Source: Crotophaga sulcirostris
Lineage: Eukaryota > Chordata > Aves > Cuculiformes > Crotophagidae
Assembly (NCBI GenBank): GCA_013397455.1
Contig: VYZB01000731.1
Span: 218,211 to 282,210, forward strand
DNA length: 64,000 nt
Reading direction: 5' to 3'
Both the position numbers and the translations under genes were made by a program. Position 1 is the stretch's first letter, and every line of letters begins with the position of its first letter. Positions 51,001 through 63,000 of the stretch are shown piece by piece. The notes beneath the pieces were generated by a model that was given only the letters and a program-made list of their open reading frames with translations, was not told the origin of the DNA and made no database searches.

Positions 51001-54000
51001 TCCGTTGGAGTATTTCGTGTTTGGACACTCCTTGTGGCTCTGCTGAACACAGTGACTGAGGCTTTCAGCCCCCGAGATGGCTTTACGTGTTGGCTTTGTA
51101 AAATTGATTTCTTGGCTTCTGCCTTAAAAGCAAAGTTTGATGCGTTTGTTTTGCGTTGTTTTCTATCATAAATGCTGCATGGCCTCCTTTATTCTGGTTG
51201 TGGCTGGTGCTACGTCTGCGATTTTAATGAGACTTGACTTTGAGTTTTTTTTTTTCCCCGTGTGTCTTACTTGCCCATTCTCACCCCTTTTGCAGTGTTT
51301 TGCATTGAGAGTTTGGTTCTGCTGCCTTGTTTTGAACAAGCTAACCCTTGCTGTTTCTGAGCAGTCCGGTACGTTATGTGGTCATACAGGATGGCAACAC
51401 TGCTAACTATTCCACATAGCCTCTCCCCTTGTCTTTTCAAGATGTGGATGGTTTTTAGGTTTGCTGTTGCCATGTTGCCTGTGCTGTGATGTTCCGTAAC
51501 AAAGCAGAGGGAAAGGATCTGGCACTATTAATTAATCACTTTGGAGGTCACTGATGAAATGCTATTTAGCTGTCATCTGATATTTCCTGCTGTCAGGACA
51601 GAGCTTTCAGGAGCTTCTCTGCTCGTTACCCTGGGTTTCAAGAGCACAGTGTGGCCAGGCAGTGCTCAGCTTGACTGTGGCAAGTGCAGGATCCCAGTTC
51701 AGCCACTGGACTGCAGGAAATTTCCAGAATCATAAAAACCTATGGACAGCAGATATCTATATTGCTCTTGATCTCAGGGTAGGAACTGCAGAGTGCCCAG
51801 TGCTGACCAGTGACTCCAGTGCAAGCAGGGTCTGGCTTGTGCTGAGCAGCTGTCTTGGCTTTTCAGGTTTTTTTTTCATTTTATTTTTATGGAACTTTAA
51901 AAATTTTTGATTGCTTTCAATATTTCCTGCTTTGGTCCCACAGCACAGCCTGCACATATGGAAATCTGCCATTCTCATACCCCAAGGACTCAACTCAATG
52001 CCAGCAGTACATTAGGAGGATGACCCAGTGCCGTTCACTTAGTGGGAGACAGCGAGTAGGAACACTGACAAACGAGTCTGTAAATGAAAAGGCACAGCAC
52101 TGAAATGAGTATTAAAGAACCATAGCTAGGGAAAAAAAAAAAAAAAAAGATTTTGCTTCTTATGTCCCTTCCTGTGGCAGTGCAGGTAAATCTCAGTTTG
52201 TTGCACTGGCCCAACGTGTGTGCGCTGCGGTCGGAGCAGCGACAGGTCCTTTACTGGGAGTGAGGGTGCTCAGGGCACCACTCAAGCCAGGTCTCCTCTT
52301 CCTGAAGCTTCCTCATTGCGATGGCATCTGCCCTCAGGCACGGTACAAGGAGCACTTCAGCCAGTGCAGTAAGCCAGGGGCACCTCTGTCCTTATCTAGC
52401 GACCTCAGTGACCAGCTGATCTTCATTAAAGTCTTGCCACTGCTGGTCCAGCCATCTGACTGCACCCTGAGCTCAAAGTGCTTGCCTGGAAAACCTCCCT
52501 GCCATTGTCAAGGCTTGAGTTGAGGCTGGAGATGCCACCTCTGTGATGCAGGCGACGTGGCCCTTCAGGAGCAGCAGTGGTTGCAGGTGCAGGGGTCTGT
52601 GCTGCTGTGGCAGCATCTGCGATGGCCCATCCTGGTCATGGCCCATCCTGGTCTCCACACTGCCTAGGAAAGGTTGCTTTCAGAATTGCAAGAGTGGGAT
52701 TTTATGCAAGGAATACACAGAGTTAAGGAAATACGTTATTAGGGTTTTGGGGTTTTTTTTTTCTGAGTCAGGTCCCAGGGTTTCATCTGGAAGTCACTGT
52801 CACTGAGGTTTTGGAGTCAAGGAAGTTTGGCTGAAGGGGCAGTAATGCATAAAATAGGTTTTCTGTCCAGGATTCCTTCCCTGCCTTTTCCTGGCCCTTG
52901 TTTTTCTTAGAAACTGTCTCTCTCAAGGGTGTGTAGCTTGGGAAAAGGGAGAAACAGGAGGGCAGCCTGAGTGGGCTGGAGCACGGGAGCAAGTGCTGGT
53001 GCCATCCAGCACCCCATCCCCTGCAGAGCAGACTTGTTCCACCAATGTGGCTGGTACTGAGCAGTTCAGTAACACCAGAAGAGCTGGGGCTTTTATAGGA
53101 GTGACAGTTATTAATCTGGTGACACCACCTAGGATGGTGTTGGAAGGGCTCACAAGGTGGGGGTTTTTGCTTCAAACGCACGGTATTCCAAAATCCCCAG
53201 TCAAGCCCAGGAAGGCAAGACTGACTTTAAAGAGCAAGCCCAAAACACCGCTGTTTCTTCTTTTATTCTCTTTCTATAATCTGGGTTCTTGAAAATGGAG
53301 GTAAAATCTGGGCAGAGCCAAGTGAAGACATGTTAATGGAGCTGGAACCATGATCAGCCCAGGCAGCACCACATCTGGCCCAGCCTTTTCTCCTGTGTAG
53401 CATTTGTGTGACACTCTTCAGTGTGCGTTCCAGCTCTTTCCTAATTCGAGCCACAGATGTTTTATATTTGAGGGAGAGGAAGGAGTTCAGGCTTTGCTGG
53501 TGGGTGTTAGTTAAACCTGAGCCTGGTGGTTTTCCTAGTGCAGATGAAGCCAAACCTCTTGTTGCCTTTGACCAAGTTTAGGGAAGCTGATGGTCATCAT
53601 CTGGTTGGGACACCCGTTCGATGTGGCACAAGGGCAGAACTGCAAAGGGATCTCACAGTCTGTATAAACAAGGGAAAGGAAGGAGTGGAAGGGGTAAGCA
53701 GGGAAGAGATGAGAGTGTTGTCCCAGGTTGTGCAGCAATGGGAATGAGACCTTTTTACCTTGGAGACCTTTTGAGGAGTCGAAGGCAGCTCCTGGGTTGG
53801 CTCACGTACAGGCTTTGCTTGAATTGCTGCCTCTTGCTTGTGCTGGTGCTTTCTGCAGTAAGAAAGCTGTGCTGGCCTGCTGATGCTGGTGGGGTTGCAG
53901 ATGCTGGTAGCAGCCTTGACAACCAGCAGCTCAAGGCAAGGTGGAAAGAGGAGGAAAGTGCTGAGAAAGTGATGCTGGTGATGGCCTTTCAGGCACAACG

Positions 54001-57000
54001 TGGGCAGTGTGTGCAGCTCATCATCAGGTCAGGCTCCTGCTAGGGCTCAGATCTTGCAGTCCACGAAGCTTTTACACAGAGCAGCTTGTGGCCTGATTTT
54101 CCCTGCAGAGACTGGAACTCTTCTACCAACACTCAGCTACACATTTTCTGCTTCGTACGTTCCCTTTCCCTCCACTGCAGCAGGGTTTGTGTGGGCACAG
54201 ACGCTGCCGCCGCGAACTGAGAGATCGGAGGAAGCGGATCAGTAGCCCCAAGCAAGAAAGATCAATATTAAAATAAACCAGTTGCCAAAACAACACCCTG
54301 TGTCAGCCTTACGCTGGGATGGAATCCAAGGGTATCTCGACTGGCTGAAACAGGCAGAGGGTGTTGGTGTGTGGGAGTAAGGCACTCGCGTTCCCTGCAG
54401 CATCTGCTGCCTGGCTGGGCACAAACCCTGTCTGATACCTGCGAATAAAGGTCAGGTGCTCCTCAGGTACAGCAGAGATGGGCAAGGTTCAAATGGTAGT
54501 ACCTAGCTTTGCTTTTGCATGTTACTGTGGTACCAGTGCTGGCTGCTATGAAGTACTTGGTGCTGGCATTACAAACCCTCTGCAGTGCAGGATCCTGGGA
54601 CGTCCCGCAGACACTTCATTCAGCCTCAGAGCATCCACAGAGGGGAGAAAACTGAATTTATTGTGACTTCCAGCATCTCTTGGTTTGCCAGTCCTGAACG
54701 TATTAGGTCCATTTCCCTGCAGTATAAGGTCCATGTGAGCATGACTTTCAACCCTCCCTTTCTGTATTTATGTACTAAAGGGTTAGGCCACACTTGGTAA
54801 ACCTCAGGTTGGGATCTGAAAATCCAGACTTGCACGTTGTACAAAGGAAGCTCTGTTTTTACAGAGACTGAGCGCTCCCCGATCCACCAACACCGATTGG
54901 AGATGTAAGTGCTCAGCACCAGCCTCCTTCCTTTCAGTAACCCTTACTTTAGTTTAACGAGTGTTGGCTGTATCCATTAGCAATAAAATACAAGTTCAAA
55001 TTTAGTCCCTGCCAGGCATGAAAATGTTTTCTTGATTTTTATTTTTTTTTTGTTTCTGTATTTGCATTAATGTTTCTATCTTGGAGATGTTCTTTAAAGT
55101 CTAAATGTTTCAAGAAAACAAATATCCCCTTTCTAAGGTTGTTTTTGTTGTTCTCCTCAGTTATTTTGTCTCGATGTGAATATATGAAGTTGTGTGTATT
55201 CGCATCTGTATGTATGACACATGCTTCTGTTAGTGCTGCTTGGATAAGTCTGCCTGGATTTTTCTTTGGGGTTTTGGATTTGGTTTTTGAGCTACTTATT
55301 TTGCTTTTCTCAATCAAAGACTGCTCCTCCAGCCACATGTCTCTCTGCCTGCTGTGGTGTTTGCTTTCTTTTCAAACCAGAGCTCTGATGAAATGTGTTT
55401 TTTTTTTTCATTCCAATCAGTTCAGAAAGATTTTTTGCATCTGCCAGCCTTGTTTGCCTCCTTCCTCCCCTCGAGTTCATCTTGCCCAGCCTCTGTCTGT
55501 TGGTCTAATATTTTGATTTCCCTGTTTCAACTTTGTAGCAGATGTTGTTCAGTCTCATGGTGCCGTCTTCATGGAAAGCACGTCCCTGTCCACCACCCCC
55601 ATTTCAGCCCCTCAGTTCAGGGGCTTCCGGAGAGCCAGTGAGATCAGCATTGCCAGCCAGGTCTCAGGAATGGCAGACAGTTACACTGCTTCCAACATAG
55701 CCAACAGTAAGTGTTTCACCCCTCTCCGAGACTACCGCTCGCTGCCGCACCGCGCTCTCAGCGCCACGCGCCGGGCCAGGGCCACGCAGCTTCTCTCTCT
55801 CTCTCTCTCTCTCTGTCTGGGGTTGTACTTTCTGTTTCTATCCAAAAATTTGAATTATTCCGCCTTCACCTCGTTTTGTCACAGTCAGTGCTGCGTGTTA
55901 TCCTCTCTCCTGGAGGAACAGATGATGTATTTGCTCATAATACAGGGGCCACCGCTGTGTTGTGCATGTTGGGCTGTGCTGGTGATAAACTGTTTAAGAG
56001 AAAATAATAATAATTGATGAATCTGGGTACCATTTGGCTGCTGTGCGTGGTGAGGGTTGACCCAAAGGGATGTTTCTGTGCTGCCGTTGTCAAGTCGTGC
56101 AGAACTGGCAGGGATCAGCACTGCCAGATTGATATTGCAGGATGTGGCATGTGGCTTGGTGCAGATCGCTCAAATGTGGTCCACAAAAATTAGGATGAAT
56201 AATCCCCTCTGTAATGCTGAAAGAGAGGAGCAGGTTTGGGTTTTTTAATGCTTCGCATTAGAAATCCAGCTCTTCTGGCTCCGAGTCAGCCAGTTACGAT
56301 CCACATCCTGGAGACGAATGAGGAATAAAAAGGATTTTTAGTTTGTTATTTTCCCAAGACCTGTATAACTTTGCTCATGCAGTGGAGAACAACAGCTTTT
56401 GTTCACAGTTCAGCCCCTTCTTTATTTCAGCTGAGGTCTGAGATTAAAAGTCCATGTCCTCAGGGACCTCTTGATAACTAGCAGTGAAAAAGGCTGAAGA
56501 TCAAACAAATTAAAAAAAAAACCCACAACACACAAAAAGCCCTTCAGCCCAAACACTTGTTCCAGAAGGTGGCAAAAATTTAGAGATACTCCATTCCTGG
56601 CACGTTAGAGTACAGGGCTATGAGCAACTCGCTTCGTAATTAATTGCTGAGGTTACTAACGCTCCGTGGGGCAAGCGTTGGTTGCCCAAGGTCTGTGGGT
56701 GCTTGGCAGGGGCTGCTGCAACTTCTTGCCCTGGTGGAGGCCACACTCAGCAGCAGGAATGAACCACCTGCACTCTGACAAATGGACTTTTCTTTCCCAA
56801 AGCACATCCGAGCACGGATGCCGCACTCCCCGCGTGCGTTCTCGTATTTGTCCTGGTAAGACATCTTGCCAGGCGCTTCCTAAATATTCATCTGCTTGGG
56901 AAGAAGACTCCGGAGGGACTCGGTGGTTTTTTTGTGCTGGTTGCACACCCATGGAGAGATGCCAAGCTCAGCCAGCCAGGATGGGAAGCAGGGGGTGTTT

Positions 57001-60000
57001 GTTATGAAGTGTTTGTGCCTGGGTGATGCCGAAGGGCCCACATGTAAGACCCCTCTACGACTGCCTAAAAGGAGGCTGTGGTCAGGCAGGGGTTGGTCTT
57101 TTCTCTCAGGTGACCAGGGACAGAACTAGAGGACATGGACTCAAGCTTCGTAAGGGAAGGTTTAGGCTTGATATTAGGAAAAAGTTCTTCCCTGAAAGGG
57201 TGATTGGCCATGGGAATGCGCTGCCCAGGGAGGTGGTGGAGTCGCCAACCCTGGAGGTGTTTAAGGGGAGATTGGCTGAGGCACTCAGTGCCAGGGTTTA
57301 GCTGATGGGTTGGTGTTGGTGTTGGGTTCTAGGTTGGACTCGATGATCTCAGAGGTCCTTTCCAACCCTGTGATGCTGTGGTGCTGTGATGTGACGGGTC
57401 CTTCCTCTGTGAGCTGATCCCAGGATCAGGCCCGCGCGGTGCTTGCCTCCCTTGCTTTCCCTGTGCTCTCCCCAGTGATTTACCTTCTGGTTTGTGGAAT
57501 TTATTCCACCACGCGCTTCGCAGATGTCGAAACCTGTTTGTGAGATGGGAGAGGGAGAGCGCGGTGCGAGCTGCACCCTGACCCCACGTGCTGCCTGCCC
57601 CTTCCTTCTCCTCCGCAGCGCTGACGGGTGCTCTGAGCCCTGGCTTTGCAGCTCTTGAGCTCAACCTTATTAATGTGGTGGTGATGTGAAGCCGTGGCCT
57701 TGTGGGTTGGGTGCTGTCCATGCCTATCTCACAGGGAGAGCTGGAGGAAGCCCAGAAGGGCACCACAAAACCCTCCCTAAGGTGCAGCTTCCCTTGTACT
57801 GTGAATTTCTGGAGAATGAAACCGGTTGCCTGCAGCGTGTGTGCGCCATAATAACATGTGATTTCTGCTTTTATTTTATTTTATTTTTTCCTTTTAGAAA
57901 CCAAACACCACCCTAATCATTGTAGAGGGTTTAGCCTTCTGTCCCAACTTGCCCTCCCTCACAAATCCCCTACCCAAACCTCATCCAAGAGATGTAGGCA
58001 GCATAAACATGAAATCCCTTCGAAGGGAAGAAAGCTCAAGGGACCGTGGAGTCAGGCTGCACGCTGTGCTCTTCGGATACCCGACCTGGACATCAAGACA
58101 GGTATTCTGGAGAGATCCACTCTGGTCAACCTCCTCTCTCATTCAATAGTCACAGAACTTCACAACAGATCTTCGGGCTTTTACTGACGCACTTGCAATT
58201 TCTGGTTGCACTTTAACAAATATTTCGGTCACTTTGCTCCAAAGATCGATCGTAACACAGCTAACAACTTGGCAAGAGCAGGAGTTCTTCTGGGCAGAGC
58301 TGTGGGGACAACGCTTCTGCCTCCACCACTGTCTTTTGAGCATGGAAGACTAAATCTTCACTGCTTCCTGCAAAGAGTCTGAAATTACCCAAGCTGAGGA
58401 CCTGCAAGAGAAATGAAAGGTTGGGACACAACCAGGAGCTGCCAGTTTGGAAGACAGGGAGTCAGAAATGGCTGCAAGGAGGTGCCCGAGTGCTCTGGAA
58501 AAGCCGTATTGATCCATCAGTGCCCTCCTTCTCCTTCCTGTGACTCTTCAGAAATGCAAGGATGTTAGGATGTTAGGATGTTAGGATGAGGGTGGCCTGG
58601 GCCATGGGAACGTGCTGATGCCATAACCCTCTGTGCTTTGCTGCAGTGGGAGCTTTGTGCAGGTCTCTAGAAGGAACTGGCGGGTCCATTTTTTTGTTTT
58701 TCAGCATCTACTCTCACCACCAGCTACATTTCCCTTAGCAGGAGGGGTTTGTTGGATTGTACCTCAGACCTGGCAGCTTTCTTCTAAGTCCATAAAAGGG
58801 AACGTTGTGACAGAGGAAAATCAAGCTTGAGACAGCCCTTGTCAAAGCCCCAGCTTGCAACCTGCATGTAAACACAGTTCCTCCTGTTCCTCTCTTGATC
58901 TGATCCATCTTCTCTTTCCATTGCTCCTCTTCCAGGCTGGAGTGTGTGGGGGTCGAGGACTCCTTGCTGCTGGGAAAGCAGCCTCTGGGGGCTGAGGCTT
59001 TGGGCTGAGCCGTGCTCCTTGGTGCTGAGTGAGAGGGGATGTGTGCATGGTGTGCACTGGAGCGTGGTGGTGTCCCGTGGGTGAATGGTGGCTGTTGGAC
59101 ACTTGGGTGCCAGTTGGTGACTCCCTAGGGGAGAAACTCTTCTGCCTGGTCTGTAACTGTGCCTGCCCAAGTCCCAGTGTGTTTCTCAGTCCCACGTGCA
59201 GTGGAGTCCCAGGGCCCCTGGGCACGTTTTTTGTTGGCCATTGCAGAGGCTGTGCTCTGGGGGAGGTTGGGCTGGATGTCTTAGTTACCTGTGATTTGGT
59301 AGCCCAGGAGGGCAACCAGGACTTGTAGGGGGCTGCCAGTCCCAGCAGCGCATTCTATAGCACCCTGCCTTGTGTGGCCTCTTAACATCTCGTGTGAGCT
59401 CCTAGTGTTCAGATCCTTGTTGGTAAGGCAAATGTCTGGGTGCTGAAGAGTCTTTTACTCCCTGGTGAAGGCTGAAGGAGTTGGACGTGGGACCAGAGGT
59501 GGCCTGGGCATGTACTGAGGTGAAGAGAGCACACACCTGCTTCCTCCCACACCTCCAAGGGGGATGTGTTTGTCTCATGTTTTGGCACGTGGATCCCCAG
59601 GCTCAAAGCACATGAGCCTTCAACCCCTTCCCCAAGGTCTGTACCAAGAGCCAGTTAATACCTGTCCTCTGGTACCTTCTTATTTGCTTAAATAAAGGAG
59701 AGTGTAAGTGGTGGTGGTCCCTGCGTGTTCCTCCCTTGGCTTGAGCAGACACTGAGCCCTGGGTCGGTTGCTCCCTCTTAGCAGTGGGACCAGCCAGAAG
59801 GCAACCTCCTGGGGTACCTGCAGTGAGGAGCCAGAGCCTCAAAATACTGGCTGTGATGGACACCACGCGTGTGGGTGAACCTGCTGTGCCTGACCGAGTC
59901 TTTTGCTTCCAGTTGCTGCCAAGTGGTGGGGAACCAAAAGGATCGACTACGCTCTCTACTGTCCTGATGCGCTGACGGCTTTCCCGACGGTTGCCTTGCC

Positions 60001-63000
60001 GCACCTCTTCCACGCCAGCTACTGGGAGTCCACAGACGTCGTCTCCTTCCTGCTGAGACAGGTACAGTCACCTTCCCTCCCCTGATCTCCCTTGGGTCCT
60101 CTTTCTGCTGAAAAATATTTTGGGCTCTCTTGTTTTTCCACTGCACCTTCTGTAACTCTTGTTGATGTGTAGAGGTGAAAAAATACCCTTTGCCCCTGCA
60201 GATCAATCTTCTTCCCCTCCTTTGTGTTCCTCACCTGTATTGTTAGCAGAGCTGCAAACCTCACAGGTGTGTGCTCTCATGCCTGGCAAGTCTGAGCCTG
60301 GGTTTTATTGTCAGAGCAGGTTTCAGATGGGCTTTCCAAGCTGCTGTAGAGCCCAGGGGCATTGCCTATGAGATCCCAGTGGCAAAAGTCAGTGGCTTTT
60401 GTTTCTTGAAGTGAGCTGTTCTGTGTGTGTGTGTGTGTTTGGATCTCAGGTCTGAAACTTAAAGCAAGCTTCTCGATGTACAAATAAAAACAGCACCAAA
60501 TGCAATAAAAGCAAAGGAGAAGTTTTGTATAAATTTGACATGAGTTGATAGACAGAGTTCAGTTTCTAAGTTACTGTGGTCTCCTCTAGGAACTGAGACC
60601 ATCGTCACCGCATGGGGATTTAGTCCTTGTTCCTGCAGTGCAGAGCAGTTCTCCTGGGGCTGGGTGAATGGGGACCACTGGTGTTTAGAGTCTGACATCT
60701 CAGATTCTATCAACCTACATTTGGCCTGAGATTTAAATTTACTGCTTAAAATGTGTTTTTCCTAAAAAAAAATATTTTTCCTTCAGTTCCTAGGGAATGA
60801 GGGCAAGTTATTTGCCTTACAGAGTATGAACCCCCAAAGGAACGGTTCTTAGAGCGTGGAATTGGAAAAAAAACCAAAACTAAAAGCAACTCTGTGAATT
60901 GTGTTGCCTACTTCATTGCTTGGGTTTGCTTTGTGTTAGCTCAGCTGCTAAGCTGTCCCTGCTCTCTTCCAGCCTCCTCAACTGCAGCTCTCAATTATTT
61001 ATGATTCTGTTGGCAAACTTTCTTTCAGTGCTATCTTCCTATTTGGAACCATAAACAACGGAGATGTCGATGCTGGTGGCAGCTGAGCCTTAGTGATAAT
61101 CCACTGAGATCCTTTTTTTCCAGGCACTGTCTAGCCCAGCAAGACATCTCTGTGCTTGCACACACCCTGCCCGATGAGCTGCTGTGAAACCCCAGCCCCG
61201 CAGCGAACTCAGCCCGGTGGGGCTGGAGAGAGAGAGACCTGTAATGGTGCATGAGTGAAACCAGTCACGACAGTGACACAAAATGCTCTACTCAGGAAAC
61301 AGCCAATTACTCAGGATTCAGCCCAAACATGGGTCTGTAGCACAGCATGGTGCTTCGTGTCTTGCAGCCTGAGGTACCTCTCCATCCATTCAAAGCTTGC
61401 TGGTGGCTGCCTGGATAGTCTGGCACCCCTCTTTCCCAGTGCTGGTCTCTACTCGCTTCTCTCTGTCTTGAGACTGGGATTTTTCTCCTTTTCTGCCTTC
61501 TTGCTGGCCTTCCACCACACCACTTCTTCCCCTAATGAGGACTTGTTTGTAGTTGCCTTTGAAAATCATCTCTGGACAAAATGTAAAAGTAAACTGTTGA
61601 ATAGTTTTAGCCTCCAAAGATTAAATCGTGTTAAAACTAGCCCAAATAGGTCTCAGAATAGATGTCTGATTTAAATAATTTTCAGTAAATCTTCTTATTT
61701 TGTTTACCTTGGATTTCCAAGAACGCTCTCTCCCGCGAGCTGATCCTCCCTGGGGTCATTTTTCCATTTCCCTTGAAGGAAAACAGCTTCAGCTCTGCAA
61801 AGCCAGTTGGCCTGTGTCAGACCACTGTAGCCTGGGTCAGCTGGAGAGCTGCTGACCACACAAAATATGTTCAAGACCTTGTAACAGAAACCACATTTAA
61901 GACACTTCTTTATTTTGTGGTGGGATGGGGTCACTAAGGACTACGGCTGGTTTCAGAGTTCTCTTTGCAGGGTCAGCTCCCAGTCTTACAGCAGTCTCTG
62001 AGATGTCCCCTCATCTTTGGGGTCTGTAGTATTATTCTTCCCTTTCTCTTCTAGAGCTTAAGAGCAGTTTAATCCTGCTTCTCCATCCTTGTCCACACCC
62101 TGCTGACAGCAAGAATTGCCCCCAAAGGCTGGTGGTGGGCATCACCTTGCCCCCTCCCTGATCCTTGCATTTATGCAGTGACATCCCACTGGCACAAAGT
62201 CCTTGAGCTCTGTCAGCCTCAGAGACAAGGATGGACAGACACCCCGGGCTCTGCCTCATGTGTGGCCAAGCCAGACCCCTGCCTGCCTCTGCCTCTAAAT
62301 CAGTGAGTGGAGCAAAAGCCATGGGACAAGAGCTGTCTGAAATGGGTTTGAAAAGAGATAAGAACTGAGCTGAAGGAACAGCATCCATCAGCATGAGGCT
62401 GGTCAGAGCAGCTGGTGCTGGATCTGTTACAAGACGTGTTCAAAGGAGGAGACCAGTCCCTTGCAGACCACAGGAAGGGACTAATGAATGCCTGGAGGAA
62501 GGGCAGATATGTAAGTTCAGGGCTCATCCTGCTGTGTTTGAGTCAGTTTTGTACCTCCTGACAACCTAAATAACCTGTATCCAGGATCAAGCCGACGCTG
62601 GCCGCAGGCTTTGCTGGTTCAGAAGAGACCACTTGTCCTTGCAATTAAGGGAGCAGCCTGTAAAACCTGCAAGCTGAGAAGCCAAACACCCAGCAGGCAA
62701 ACAGGGGCCACCTCTGTGCAGGCATTGTCCTTACTCAGCGCCGGCTCGGGAGATGCGGAGCAGTGTGGGCAGGAGGAGGGGGGTCACTGCACGGGGTCCA
62801 CAGGGACACTGAGGTCTTGGTGGGATCTGTCCTCCTGCAGGTGATGAGGCACGAGAACTCGAGCGTTTTGGAGCTGGATGGGAAGGAGGTGTCTGTTTTC
62901 ACCCCCTCCAAGCCCCGTGAGAAGTGGCTTCGCAAGAGGACGCATGTGAAGCTCCGGGTAAGGGTGTTGGGGGGCTGCAGCCGGGGGGAGGGGGGGGCAC

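Larger units (their letters stand above)
47740..55538 (+). other. PITPNM2: Intron 14 (7.8 kb), carrying a candidate alternative exon
   Basis: Contains the alternative exon candidate at 50417, T18 at 49923, an ATTAAA followed by an A17 tract at 52111-52148, and a short GGCCCATCC duplication near 52.63 kb. No CR1 copy was recognised in it. The rest shows no recognisable gene. Confidence 0.8.
55707..59912 (+). other. PITPNM2: Intron 15 (4.2 kb)
   Basis: Begins with a small CpG-rich block (about 55725-55790) and a (TC)n tract. Contains a sense CR1 at 57054-57390 and an 8-bp tandem repeat at 58561. Open frames such as 58842-59315 on the minus strand are unrecognised and proline-rich, probably chance. 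Confidence 0.8.

Noticed and set aside
53597..54043. Overlapping ORFs of 133-140 codons on both strands in intron 14
   Set aside because: Low-complexity Ser/Gly/Leu content, open on both strands because of GC content, no family resemblance.
58561..58588. gatgttag array as telomere-like (TTAGGG) sequence
   Set aside because: The unit is 8 bp and lacks TTAGGG; it is a simple local tandem repeat.
58842..59315. 157-codon Pro/Thr/Ser-rich minus-strand ORF in intron 15
   Set aside because: Longest minus-strand frame, but it looks like compositional bias; overlapping open frames exist on both strands and no motif is recognised.
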